Shown piece by piece: positions 1 through 6,915 of a DNA stretch of 13,966 bases; position 1 is the stretch's first letter; each line of letters opens with the position of its first letter. Origin of the DNA: Bacteroides sp. (GTDB lineage Bacteria; Bacteroidota; Bacteroidia; Bacteroidales; SM23-62); NCBI GenBank assembly GCA_030589965.1, contig JAUUZM010000036.1, positions 1 through 13,966 of the forward strand, given 5' to 3'. Both the position numbers and the translations under genes were made by a program. The notes under the pieces were generated by a model, which was given only the letters and a program-made list of their open reading frames with translations, had not been told where the DNA came from and made no database searches.

Positions 1-2223
1 ATCCGCTTTGATAAAAAGCGGATAAAGAGGATTTTCAATTTAATTTTAATCGCTGCTGGAATCCTCCTCATTATTGTCTCAAAAGCCTGGCTCGCAATTG
101 TTTTAGTAGGTCTTGGAGTAAATGGTCTCCTGGAATACAGATGGGCTGAAAACAGAAAGCACTTTGTAAACTACATCAATATCGCACTTACATTAATTGT
201 GGTTCTTTATTTCCTTGCTATCGAATGGATGCCGCTGGGAGCTCAGAAGAGCCTGTTCCTGAACATTCTTTTTGTAGTAATAATGGTGGCATTTGTTCTT
301 GGTATATTGATGAGCATTGTAAGATTTTACAAATCTATTTTAAGATGGTGTCTTGATAATAAATGGAAATTTCTGAGTATCCCAATTGGTGTCGTATTCT
401 TAGGTATTGTTATATGGCAGGGGGTTGATAAAATATTCGGTTTCATGCCAGAGGGTATTAATCAAACAAAAGTTTGGCAGGCAGCAGAAAACACATTTCC
501 AGGTATTGGGAAGGAATTCATGCCCTCCCTGGATGAAGGATCATTTCTCCTGATGCCAACAACTATGCCACACTCTGGAATTGAAGAAAATCTGGAAGTA
601 ATAGCCATGCTCGATAAAAAAGTAAATGCTATTCCTGAGGTTGAAAATGTTGTTGGTAAATGGGGCCGTGTGAATTCCGCACTTGATCCTGCTCCAACAT
701 CCATGTTTGAAAATATAATCAATTACAAGTCAGAATATATCCTTGATGAAAATGGACACAGGATGAGATTTAAAGTAAACAGGGAGGGTGCTTATTTACT
801 GGCAGGGGGTGGCGCCTATAATGTAGTTCAGGATGGTTTTATGTTACTCTCCAAAGAAGAACTGATCCGGGATAAGAAAGGTAATTATTTTCGTCAGTGG
901 AGGGATCATATAAAATCTACTGACGATATATGGCGTGAAATCCTCTCTTCATCGAAAATTCCTGGCCTTACTTCTGCCCCTAAATTACAGCCTATTCAAA
1001 CAAGGTTGGTTATGCTTCAAACAGGCATGCGGGCGCCAATGGGAATTAAAGTCTATGGTCCCGATCTGGAATCCATTGAAAAAACCGGATATGAGCTGGA
1101 AAAGCACCTGAAAAATGTACCTGGCGTGGAGCCTGCAGCTGTCTTTGCAGACAGGGTCGTTGGCAAGCCATATCTGGAAATAGATATTGACCGAAAGGCC
1201 ATCTCAAGATATGGATTAACCATTCAGGATATGCAAATGCAAATCAGCACTGCTATTGGCGGCATGAAATTAACCACTACTGTTGAAGGAAGGGAGCGCT
1301 TCCCTGTCAGAGCCAGATATGCTCGTGAATACAGGGATAATCCTGAAGATCTGATGAAGGTGTTAATTTCAACTGCTTCCGGGGTACAGTTGCCATTAGG
1401 AGAACTGGCAAACATTACATACTTACGTGGTCCTCAGCTCATTAAGAGCGAGAACACCTTCCTGGTTGGGTATGTAATTTTTGATAAGAAATCCAATTTC
1501 GCAGAAGTTGATGTCGTTGAAAACGCACAGGAATATCTCAATGCAAGACATGAATCCGGAGAATTCCAGCTACCTGCTGGAGTGAATTACATTTTTACCG
1601 GCAACTATGAAAACCAGATCAGGGCAACCAAAAGATTGATGATCGTTGTTCCGATTTCCCTTATAATTATATTTCTTATTCTTTATTTCCAATTCGGGTC
1701 GGTCATTACCTCTTCCATGATTTTCACGGGAATTTTTGTCGCTTTTTCAGGAGGATTCCTGATGTTGTGGCTTTATGGCCAACCATGGTTTATGAACTTT
1801 GATGTTGGGGGTATGAATATGCGGGATCTGTTCCAGATGGGGAAAATAAATATATCTGTGGCTGTCTGGGTAGGATTCATAGCGCTGTTTGGAATCGCTA
1901 CGGACGATGGGGTGATCATGGGTACTTATCTGATGCAGGTTTTTAAAAAGAACAACCCAGGCAATATATCTGAAATAAGGAATTCTGTTGTTGATGCTGG
2001 AAGCAAAAGGGTTAGACCGGCAATGATGACTGCGGCTACAACCATAATAGCTCTTATACCGGTACTTACATCCACTGGAAAAGGATCTGATATCATGGTA
2101 CCAATGGCCATACCCTTGTTCGGAGGAATGATCATTCAGGTGATGACCATGTTCGTAGTACCGGTTCTATATAGTATGTGGAGGGAGAAGCAGGTTCGCG
2201 GCAACATTTTAAAGAACACGTAA
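1..2223 (+). CDS. cusA: CusA/CzcA-family heavy-metal RND efflux pump, C-terminal part (5' end outside window)
   Basis: This is the inner-membrane pump of a tripartite metal efflux system, driving Cu(I)/Ag(I) export with the proton gradient. The frame is open from base 1, so the gene enters from outside the window; a GTG at 199 is only an internal codon. About 740 residues are visible. They show hydrophobic segments near residues 13-45, 60-110 and 120-140, a periplasmic domain starting with the family motif DEGSFLLMP (residues 178-186), and the C-terminal membrane bundle with an acidic pair (TDDG, D635-D636) and the RPAMMT motif. VMLQTG around M338 aligns with the RIDMLSTG region of E. coli CusA as I remember it, which holds a copper-binding methionine; this favours Cu/Ag over Zn/Co/Cd. 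The extra hydrophobic linker before the DEGSF domain suggests the long Bacteroidota form. Two bases separate it from the channel gene. The TM4 proton-relay region is not in the window. Family certain, substrate inferred. Confidence 0.93.
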   Translation: MRFDKKRIKRIFNLILIAAGILLIIVSKAWLAIVLVGLGVNGLLEYRWAENRKHFVNYINIALTLIVVLYFLAIEWMPLGAQKSLFLNILFVVIMVAFVLGILMSIVRFYKSILRWCLDNKWKFLSIPIGVVFLGIVIWQGVDKIFGFMPEGINQTKVWQAAENTFPGIGKEFMPSLDEGSFLLMPTTMPHSGIEENLEVIAMLDKKVNAIPEVENVVGKWGRVNSALDPAPTSMFENIINYKSEYILDENGHRMRFKVNREGAYLLAGGGAYNVVQDGFMLLSKEELIRDKKGNYFRQWRDHIKSTDDIWREILSSSKIPGLTSAPKLQPIQTRLVMLQTGMRAPMGIKVYGPDLESIEKTGYELEKHLKNVPGVEPAAVFADRVVGKPYLEIDIDRKAISRYGLTIQDMQMQISTAIGGMKLTTTVEGRERFPVRARYAREYRDNPEDLMKVLISTASGVQLPLGELANITYLRGPQLIKSENTFLVGYVIFDKKSNFAEVDVVENAQEYLNARHESGEFQLPAGVNYIFTGNYENQIRATKRLMIVVPISLIIIFLILYFQFGSVITSSMIFTGIFVAFSGGFLMLWLYGQPWFMNFDVGGMNMRDLFQMGKINISVAVWVGFIALFGIATDDGVIMGTYLMQVFKKNNPGNISEIRNSVVDAGSKRVRPAMMTAATTIIALIPVLTSTGKGSDIMVPMAIPLFGGMIIQVMTMFVVPVLYSMWREKQVRGNILKNT

Positions 2224-2225
2224 AA

Positions 2226-3464
2226 ATGAAAAAACTAAATATGAAAAAAACAATTCTGGCAGTGAGCGTTATACTATTAGTTTTCTCAGTAAATGCGCAA
2301 AACCTTCTGGATGAGTATCTTATCACAGCGGCTGAAAATAATCCTGGTTTAAAAACCCGGTTTAATGAATATCTCGCTGCTTTGGAGCTTAGCCCACAGG
2401 TTAAGGCACTTCCCGATCCACAACTTGCTTTCGGTTATTTTATTCAAGCTGTGGAAACCAGGGTTGGTCCCCAGGAATTCAGAATCTCCGCATCCCAGAT
2501 GTTTCCTTGGTTTGGTACATTAAAGGCTAAAGAGAATATCGCTAATCAATCAGCAAAAGCAAAATACGAAGCTTTTGAAGAAGCTAAATCCCGGCTTTTC
2601 AATGAAGTGCGTGGGACTTATTACAACCTTTATTTCAATCGCAAGGCAATTCGTATAGTACAGGAAAATATTCAGATCCTGAATACCTTCCAAAAGCTTG
2701 CAGTTATTAAAGTCGAAGCCGGGATAGTTTCCCCTGTTGATGAATACAGGATAGAGATGGAGGTAGGGGATCTGGAAAACCAACTTGCCTTGCTTAAAGA
2801 TCAACATCTCGTACTAACCGTGGCTTTTTTTAACCTCCTTAATGACGAACAGGATAATGTGATAATACCGGACCTGCTATGGGATGAAGGACTCCAGTTA
2901 TCCAAGCAGGCTATACTGGACAGCATTATGGTTCGCAATCATCAGTTACTTGGACTTGAAATTCAAAAAGAAGCCCTCAGGTTCAGACAGGAATTGGCTA
3001 ACAAATCTGGAAAACCTAATTTCTCCATTGGAGCTGATTATACATTTATCGGGAAAGGGGGAAATAACCTAAGCGGCAGGGATGCTATCATGTTTCCGAA
3101 AATTGGTATCACCATTCCTCTTTACAGGAATAAGTACAGGGCGATGATCAATGAAGTAAGCTATCTGGTAACAGCCAAAGAAAACGAAAAACTTGATAAA
3201 GAAAATATGTTTGAGACCCTGTTTGAAAATACCTGGAAAGAGTTTTTGGATGCTGACAGAAGGATCCTTTTATATGTAAATCAGCTAATCCTTTCAGAAA
3301 GGTCTATTCAACTTCTGGAAACTGAGTATGTAACAGCCAATAGAAATTTCGAAGAGATTCTTAGAATGGAAAGAAAACGACTTTTCTATGCACTTGAAAT
3401 GGAGAAAGCCCGAGCAGATAAACAAGCAGCCGTTTCCTTCATAAAGTATCTGATGGGCAGCTAA
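2226..3464 (+). CDS. TolC/CusC-family outer-membrane efflux channel
   Basis: This is the outer-membrane channel partner of the RND pump. The 412-residue product starts with a Sec signal peptide (basic MKKLNMKK, a hydrophobic stretch, then VNAQ with likely cleavage near residue 24). The mature part has the long, heptad-like helical stretches and the DPQLAFGY motif near the N-terminus that typify CusC/CzcC-like members, with two repeated halves typical of the OEP family. ATG 2226 was chosen because it follows the cusA stop by two bases and gives a normal signal peptide; ATG 2241 is equally possible, and an upstream in-frame GTG at 2178 inside cusA would add a non-signal-like leader. No N-terminal lipobox cysteine is seen, so it is probably not acylated. 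It is very likely cotranscribed with the pump and adaptor. Confidence 0.93.
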   Translation: MKKLNMKKTILAVSVILLVFSVNAQNLLDEYLITAAENNPGLKTRFNEYLAALELSPQVKALPDPQLAFGYFIQAVETRVGPQEFRISASQMFPWFGTLKAKENIANQSAKAKYEAFEEAKSRLFNEVRGTYYNLYFNRKAIRIVQENIQILNTFQKLAVIKVEAGIVSPVDEYRIEMEVGDLENQLALLKDQHLVLTVAFFNLLNDEQDNVIIPDLLWDEGLQLSKQAILDSIMVRNHQLLGLEIQKEALRFRQELANKSGKPNFSIGADYTFIGKGGNNLSGRDAIMFPKIGITIPLYRNKYRAMINEVSYLVTAKENEKLDKENMFETLFENTWKEFLDADRRILLYVNQLILSERSIQLLETEYVTANRNFEEILRMERKRLFYALEMEKARADKQAAVSFIKYLMGS

Positions 3465-3502
3465 GAATATCAATCGAAAAAATGCAATAAAAGATTTGAA
3501 TC

Positions 3503-4189
3503 ATGAAAAATATCATTAATACAATCAAGAGCAATTATAAATGGGCAATCATAGTTCTCCTTGCCGGCATTTTTATCGGATGGCTATTTTCACACCCATC
3601 CGAAAAGAATGCACACTCAACAAACCAGGAACTCACAGGTCATGAAGATCATATGCATGGAAAAGAAGAAGCATCCATCTGGACCTGCTCAATGCATCCC
3701 AATATTAAGCAGGATAAGCCAGGGAAATGTCCCATATGCGCAATGGACCTGGTTCCGATGTCCAATCTTTTAGCGGATGAGGAGGATGTGGATCCTGATG
3801 AGATCAGGATGACAGAATCTGCAGCAAAATTAGCAGACGTTCAGACAATTATTGTTGAAAGTGGTATCCCAAATATGGAAATATATCTGCAGGGAAAGAT
3901 ACAGGCAGACGAAAGAAGGATTTCAGCATTGACTGCTCGTTTCGGTGGCCGGATTGAAAAACTGTTTGTAAGTTTTACCGGAGAAAATGTAAAAAAGGGC
4001 CAAAAGCTGGCCACCATTTATTCCCCTGAATTGGTAACAGCGCAGAAAGAGTTACTTGAAGCAATCAGCCATAAAGATATTCGTCCAGGCCTTTATAAAG
4101 CATCCAGAGGAAAACTAAGATTATGGGATCTGACAGAAGAGCAGATTGATGACATTGAAAACAAAGGTGAACCCAAACTATACTTTTAA
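3503..4189 (+). CDS. cusB: CusB-like periplasmic adaptor, N-terminal fragment (gene interrupted by in-frame stops)
   Basis: This is the 5' part (228 residues) of the membrane-fusion protein that links the pump to the outer-membrane channel. It has a short cytoplasmic N-terminus, one membrane anchor (about residues 13-30), a His-rich linker, and a heavy-metal-binding domain with WTCSMHP and GKCPICAMDLVP (C62, H65, C76, C79). The first half of the beta-barrel/lipoyl/hairpin region follows, ending at EPKLYF just before TAA 4187. Intact homologues continue in the same frame with a segment like NIYSPISGTVT and then the sequence at 4220. The protein as read therefore lacks the second lipoyl half and the barrel, and should not assemble. 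The 38-bp gap to the channel gene and the conserved A-C-B order fit one operon. Either a pseudogene or a sequence error. Confidence 0.85.
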   Translation: MKNIINTIKSNYKWAIIVLLAGIFIGWLFSHPSEKNAHSTNQELTGHEDHMHGKEEASIWTCSMHPNIKQDKPGKCPICAMDLVPMSNLLADEEDVDPDEIRMTESAAKLADVQTIIVESGIPNMEIYLQGKIQADERRISALTARFGGRIEKLFVSFTGENVKKGQKLATIYSPELVTAQKELLEAISHKDIRPGLYKASRGKLRLWDLTEEQIDDIENKGEPKLYF

Positions 4190-4210
4190 ATTCTATATCC
4201 AATTTACTGA
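4187..4210 (+). other. cusB: Lesion in cusB: two in-frame stops within a divergent 24-bp block
   Basis: Both cusB pieces lie in the same reading frame, and the distance between them matches the family length. In the joined gene (3503-5284, 594 codons including the terminal stop), codon 229 is TAA (4187-4189) and codon 236 is TGA (4208-4210). Family members carry a conserved lipoyl-hinge segment here (approximately N-I-Y-S-P-I-S-G-T-V-T); the window reads stop-I-L-Y-P-I-Y-stop-T-V-T. No net indel is needed, but several codons differ. The block contains a perfect 6-bp-arm inverted repeat, TAAATT and AATTTA around CTATATCC (4187-4206), whose arms include part of the changes. The alignment with homologues is from memory. 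Confidence 0.8.
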
Positions 4211-4219
4211 ACTGTAACC

Positions 4220-5284
4220 ATGCGCCATGTCTCTATGGGTGATTATGTTAAGGAGGGCTCCGCCCTGTTTGAAGTTACAGATCTTACCCATGTATGGATC
4301 ATGTTTGATGCATACGAAAGTGACTTGCCCTGGATTAATCCAGGTGATGAAGTTATATATACGGTGCAATCTATTCAGGGAAAATCATTCCAGGGTAGGG
4401 TGATTTTTATAGATCCCCTAATCGATCCTTCTACACGCGTAGCCAGAGTCAGAGTAGAGCAGAACAATACCAGTCTTGCATTGAAACCGGAAATGTTTGC
4501 AAATGGTATGATACAGTCAAATTTCGCTGAATCGCATTATAAAATATTAATACCAAAGTCTTCCGTATTGTGGACCGGAAAGCGTTCGGTAGTTTATATT
4601 AAGGTGCCTGATAGAAATCAAGCATCATATATCTATCGTGAAATAGAGCTTGGTCCGGAATCAGGAAGCTTTTATGTAGTAAGTGAGGGACTTTCGGAGG
4701 GGGAAGAGATTGCTGTTAATGGAGTATTTAAAATAGATGCAGCGGCTCAGCTGGCTGGTAAACCAAGTATGATGAACCCTGAAGGAGGTAAAGTTTCCAT
4801 GGCTCACGATCACGGATCGATGAGTTCAGGGATTGAGAGTAAGTTTAAAGAACAACTCCAGGCCGTGTATAAATCTTATATTCCAATGAAAGATGCCTTC
4901 ATTGCCTCAGATCCAAAAGAGGTGAGTAAGAAAGCCCAAGAAGTTATGTCAGATCTTCAAAAAGTGGATATGAATTTGCTGGCAGGTAATATTCACATGG
5001 AATGGATGAAGCAGCTTGAAAAGCTAAGAGATGAAATCAATTTAATTGCCAATTATGATGACGTTGACAGGCAGCGGGTATCGTTTGCGAAATTCAATGA
5101 TGTATTCTATACCAGTCTTAAAACATTCGGATTACATGATGGTACTGTATACTATCAGTACTGCCCTATGGCAAACGGGGATAAGGGCGCATTTTGGATG
5201 AGTACATTCAAGGAGATCAAAAATCCATATTTTGGTGATGCCATGCTCAGTTGTGGAGAGACCAGAGAAACACTGGAATTTTAA
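4220..5284 (+). CDS. cusB: CusB-like adaptor, C-terminal fragment with DUF3347 domain
   Basis: This is the 3' part of the interrupted adaptor gene (354 residues from an in-frame ATG that is normally an internal Met). It opens with the end of the lipoyl domain (MGDYVKEGSALFEVTDL), then the beta-barrel domain (YESDLPWINPGDEV, FIDPLIDPSTRVARVRV) and the membrane-proximal domain (about residues 110-180). After a His/Met linker (MAHDHGSM) comes a DUF3347-type helical domain (about residues 205-350) with YYQYCPMANGDKGAFW and a late cysteine (AMLSCGETRE), probably a metal-binding module. The fragment has no signal peptide or membrane anchor, so even if translated from 4220 it should stay in the cytoplasm and not work as an adaptor. 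The coding sequence after the lesion is otherwise undamaged, which suggests a recent lesion or a sequence error. Confidence 0.85.
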   Translation: MRHVSMGDYVKEGSALFEVTDLTHVWIMFDAYESDLPWINPGDEVIYTVQSIQGKSFQGRVIFIDPLIDPSTRVARVRVEQNNTSLALKPEMFANGMIQSNFAESHYKILIPKSSVLWTGKRSVVYIKVPDRNQASYIYREIELGPESGSFYVVSEGLSEGEEIAVNGVFKIDAAAQLAGKPSMMNPEGGKVSMAHDHGSMSSGIESKFKEQLQAVYKSYIPMKDAFIASDPKEVSKKAQEVMSDLQKVDMNLLAGNIHMEWMKQLEKLRDEINLIANYDDVDRQRVSFAKFNDVFYTSLKTFGLHDGTVYYQYCPMANGDKGAFWMSTFKEIKNPYFGDAMLSCGETRETLEF

Positions 5285-5350
5285 GATACTTACGGTAAGG
5301 GCAAACCAGATTTCGGTAAATATCAAAAATAAATAATCAAAACAAACATT

Positions 5351-5731
5351 ATGAAAACAAAAATTTTAAGTCTTATGACAATTATGGTATTGAGCATATC
5401 AACCATGTTTGCTCAATCTGAAAAGAATGAAAAGTTTGAAGTTGCGGGGAATTGCGGTATGTGTAAAGCGCGTATTGAAAAGGCAGCAAAATCTGTGGAA
5501 GGTGTAAGCACCGCTGATTGGGATAAGGAGACAAAAATACTTGAGGTTAAGTACGACTCATCAAAGCTTAGTATTCACAAGGTCCATATGGCCATCGCGA
5601 AGGCCGGACACGACACTAAAATGCATAAAGCAAGCAAGGAAACCTACAATAATTTACCGGGATGTTGTAAATATGATAGAGTGAATACCGAGGCTGATGA
5701 TTCACATCATCACGAGGGACATATTCACTAG
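5351..5731 (+). CDS. Secreted heavy-metal-associated (HMA) domain protein with LPxCC tail
   Basis: This is a small periplasmic metal-binding protein of 126 residues. It has a Sec signal peptide (residues 1 to about 22, ending FAQ), one HMA ferredoxin-like domain with the metal site GNCGMC (C35 and C38, CxxC), a conserved AxAKAGHDT segment, and a tail with LPGCCK (C105-C106) and a His-rich end (HHHEGHIH). The motif has Asn-Cys where the classic MxCxxC has Met-x-Cys. It lies 66 bp after the adaptor gene and is the last gene of the efflux operon, so a role in handing Cu(I) to the pump or buffering it is plausible; this is inference. It converges with the regulator gene, whose frame as read runs 30 bp into it. 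A second protein of the same design is at 9144-9518. Confidence 0.88.
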   Translation: MKTKILSLMTIMVLSISTMFAQSEKNEKFEVAGNCGMCKARIEKAAKSVEGVSTADWDKETKILEVKYDSSKLSIHKVHMAIAKAGHDTKMHKASKETYNNLPGCCKYDRVNTEADDSHHHEGHIH

Positions 5732-6334
5732 ATTGGTTTGGGGAGCATTAATCCGCATCCTGGATCTGGTCGATAGGTTTTCTTTTAGTAATCTGGATTT
5801 TTTTGAAATGCGTTGGACTAAGACCGGTGATTTTTTAAACTGGGTACTCAGGTGCTGGGAACTGCTATATCCCAATTTATAAGCTATCTCGCTAAAGGTG
5901 AGTTCATTGTAAACTATTAGTTCCTTTACTTTCTCGACCTTTTGAAGGATTATGTATTTTTCAATAGTCATTCCTTCAATGGAGGAAAACAAGGAGCTCA
6001 GACTAGAGTATTCTGAGCCAATCCTTTCCGCCAGATAGTCAGAGAAGTTCATAGTGTACGGGAGTTCCTCTCCATGGTGAACTACTTTAATAATCTCGGT
6101 TTTAATCCGGTTTATAACATTGCTCTTATGATCACTGATAATTTCAAACCCCTGCGCATCCAGATTTTCCCGGAGTTCTTGTAAATCAGAGTCCTCAGGC
6201 TTTTTTGCAAGTATTAATTCTCCCAATTTAATGGAATGGATACCCAATCCAAGTTTTTCGGCCTCATCCTTCACAGCCTTTATGCAACGCGGGCATACCA
6301 TATGCTTGATATATACCGGAAATCCATTATCCAT
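5702..6334 (-). CDS. AraC-family regulator with N-terminal MxCxxC domain; 3' end frameshifted
   Basis: This is a DNA-binding regulator, probably of the flanking copper genes. Residues 1 to about 75 form a small HMA-like domain with HMVCPRC (C14, C17), a likely metal-sensing site. Residues about 100-175 match the AraC helix-turn-helix domain (YLAERIGSEYSSLSSLFSS, IEKYIILQKVEKVKELI, FSEIAYKLGYSSSQHLSTQF). After FKK the family consensus TGLSPxxF is lost in this frame but appears intact in the neighbouring frame as ITGLSPTHFKK and continues to a TAA at 5748-5750. Adding one base to the A6 run (T6 at 5831-5836 on the + strand) would restore a protein of about 195 residues that ends just outside the convergent HMA gene. 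As read, the protein has an abnormal 42-residue tail. Sequence error or genuine slippage/decay are both possible. Confidence 0.88.
   Translation of the reverse strand: MDNGFPVYIKHMVCPRCIKAVKDEAEKLGLGIHSIKLGELILAKKPEDSDLQELRENLDAQGFEIISDHKSNVINRIKTEIIKVVHHGEELPYTMNFSDYLAERIGSEYSSLSSLFSSIEGMTIEKYIILQKVEKVKELIVYNELTFSEIAYKLGYSSSQHLSTQFKKSPVLVQRISKKSRLLKENLSTRSRMRINAPQTNLVNMSLVMM
5748..5836 (-). other. Out-of-frame 3' end of the AraC regulator, and the homopolymer where the frame slips
   Basis: Read in the frame reached by adding one base to the A6 run, this stretch encodes ITGLSPTHFKK followed by a basic tail and the end QIQDAD, then TAA (complement of 5748-5750). GLSPTHF is the conserved signature of the last helix of AraC-type domains, so this is the true 3' end of the gene. 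It lies 16 bp beyond the stop of the convergent HMA gene, removing the 30-bp overlap of the frame as read. Confidence 0.8.
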
Positions 6335-6338
6335 AATA

Positions 6339-6346
6339 CAAATGTA
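6339..6346 (-). promoter_or_regulatory. Possible Bacteroidota -7 box for the AraC-type regulator
   Basis: On the - strand the sequence reads TACATTTG, a full match to the Bacteroidota TAnnTTTG consensus, only four bases before ATG 6334. That would give a nearly leaderless transcript, and no TTTG-type -33 element at 19-20 bp is present (a TTG sits about 14 bp upstream). It may be a chance match in an AT-rich gap. Confidence 0.3.
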
Positions 6347-6426
6347 AATAAAAGCCGCGACAAGGATATCATTTGTTAAATTCCTGCTAACGCTCTTATA
6401 TTATGCCAGGTCCCGTGCATTTTCCC

Positions 6427-6434
6427 TATTTTTG
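6427..6434 (+). promoter_or_regulatory. Possible Bacteroidota -7 box upstream of the HYC_CC_PP-type gene
   Basis: TATTTTTG matches TAnnTTTG exactly in the 107-bp divergent gap between the regulator and the + strand cluster. Transcription from it would start around 6440, which would favour ATG 6463 over ATG 6442 for the downstream protein. No good -33 TTTG is visible; a motif CTTATATTATG (6395-6405) lies in about that region and could be an activator site. Confidence 0.4.
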
Positions 6435-6441
6435 CAAACAG

Positions 6442-6840
6442 ATGAGAAGGATCCGGACCATAATGAATTTTTTTCTGACCCTGATATTTATTATTACTGT
6501 ATCGGGGTTCAATTATACCAGGCATGTCTGTCTGGATTCCGGTAACGTCGATATTTCATTAGGAAGTGATCAACATCAGAGTAAAAATGCAGATGGAATA
6601 AATTGTATCGAGGATGCTGATTGTTGCGTACATCAAACGAAGTATCTTAAAACCTGTTCAGATTTTACTGCTTCTTTTAGAACAAATATTGGCAAAACAG
6701 AAATTCCAATATTTTTCGCTGCCGTTTCTCCTGATATTATATCCGGGGGCCTTCTGATATTAGAGAAAAGAGTTCACCCCCCACCGGAAATATTTACTTC
6801 TTCAGATTTTCTGATCCAACATGGTATTTTGTTGATCTGA
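6442..6840 (+). CDS. HYC_CC_PP-type small secreted cysteine-rich protein
   Basis: This small envelope protein has an N-terminal hydrophobic signal (NFFLTLIFIITVSG), then HVC (C30 counted from ATG 6442), a Cys-rich centre (C55, C61-C62 in DADCCVHQ, C72), and a C-terminal HPPPEIF. The order H-x-C, CC, PP matches what I recall of the Bacteroidota HYC_CC_PP family, whose function is not known to me. Start choice is uncertain: 6442 gives MRRIRTIMNF as a basic n-region, 6463 gives a shorter signal and fits the putative -7 box better; the open frame extends up to 6403 but that leader is not signal-like. It lies 75 bp before the TonB-dependent receptor, so it is probably in the same operon. The conserved Cys and His residues make metal binding plausible (inference). 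Confidence 0.72.
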   Translation: MRRIRTIMNFFLTLIFIITVSGFNYTRHVCLDSGNVDISLGSDQHQSKNADGINCIEDADCCVHQTKYLKTCSDFTASFRTNIGKTEIPIFFAAVSPDIISGGLLILEKRVHPPPEIFTSSDFLIQHGILLI

Positions 6841-6845
6841 TCAAC
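6831..6845. repeat. 15-bp odd palindrome at the stop of the HYC_CC_PP-type gene
   Basis: GTTGATC-T-GATCAAC is a perfect dyad with 7-bp arms and a one-base centre, overlapping the TGA stop (6838-6840) and lying 70 bp before the receptor ATG. It has no T-tract after it, so it does not look like an intrinsic terminator. It could be an operator for a dimeric regulator or chance. Confidence 0.45.
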
Positions 6846-6915
6846 TTTAATGCAATAGGCAATAAGGAGTCAATCTCCCCCCCTGACCCAATTGTTTAAT
6901 TAAGGTGTGATTTAC

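Noticed and set aside
2178..2225. GTG start inside cusA for the TolC-family gene
   Set aside because: It adds a charged leader before a normal signal peptide; ATG 2226 or 2241 fits secretion.
4208..4210. TGA at a conserved Gly position of cusB, as in codes where UGA means glycine, or a read-through/selenocysteine codon
   Set aside because: A TAA at an Asn position lies seven codons upstream, and other genes in the window use TGA as a normal stop (6838-6840 and 13663-13665).
5288..5298. CTTACGGTAAG near-palindrome after cusB
   Set aside because: The arms are five bases around a single base, with no T-tract and no conserved context; likely chance.
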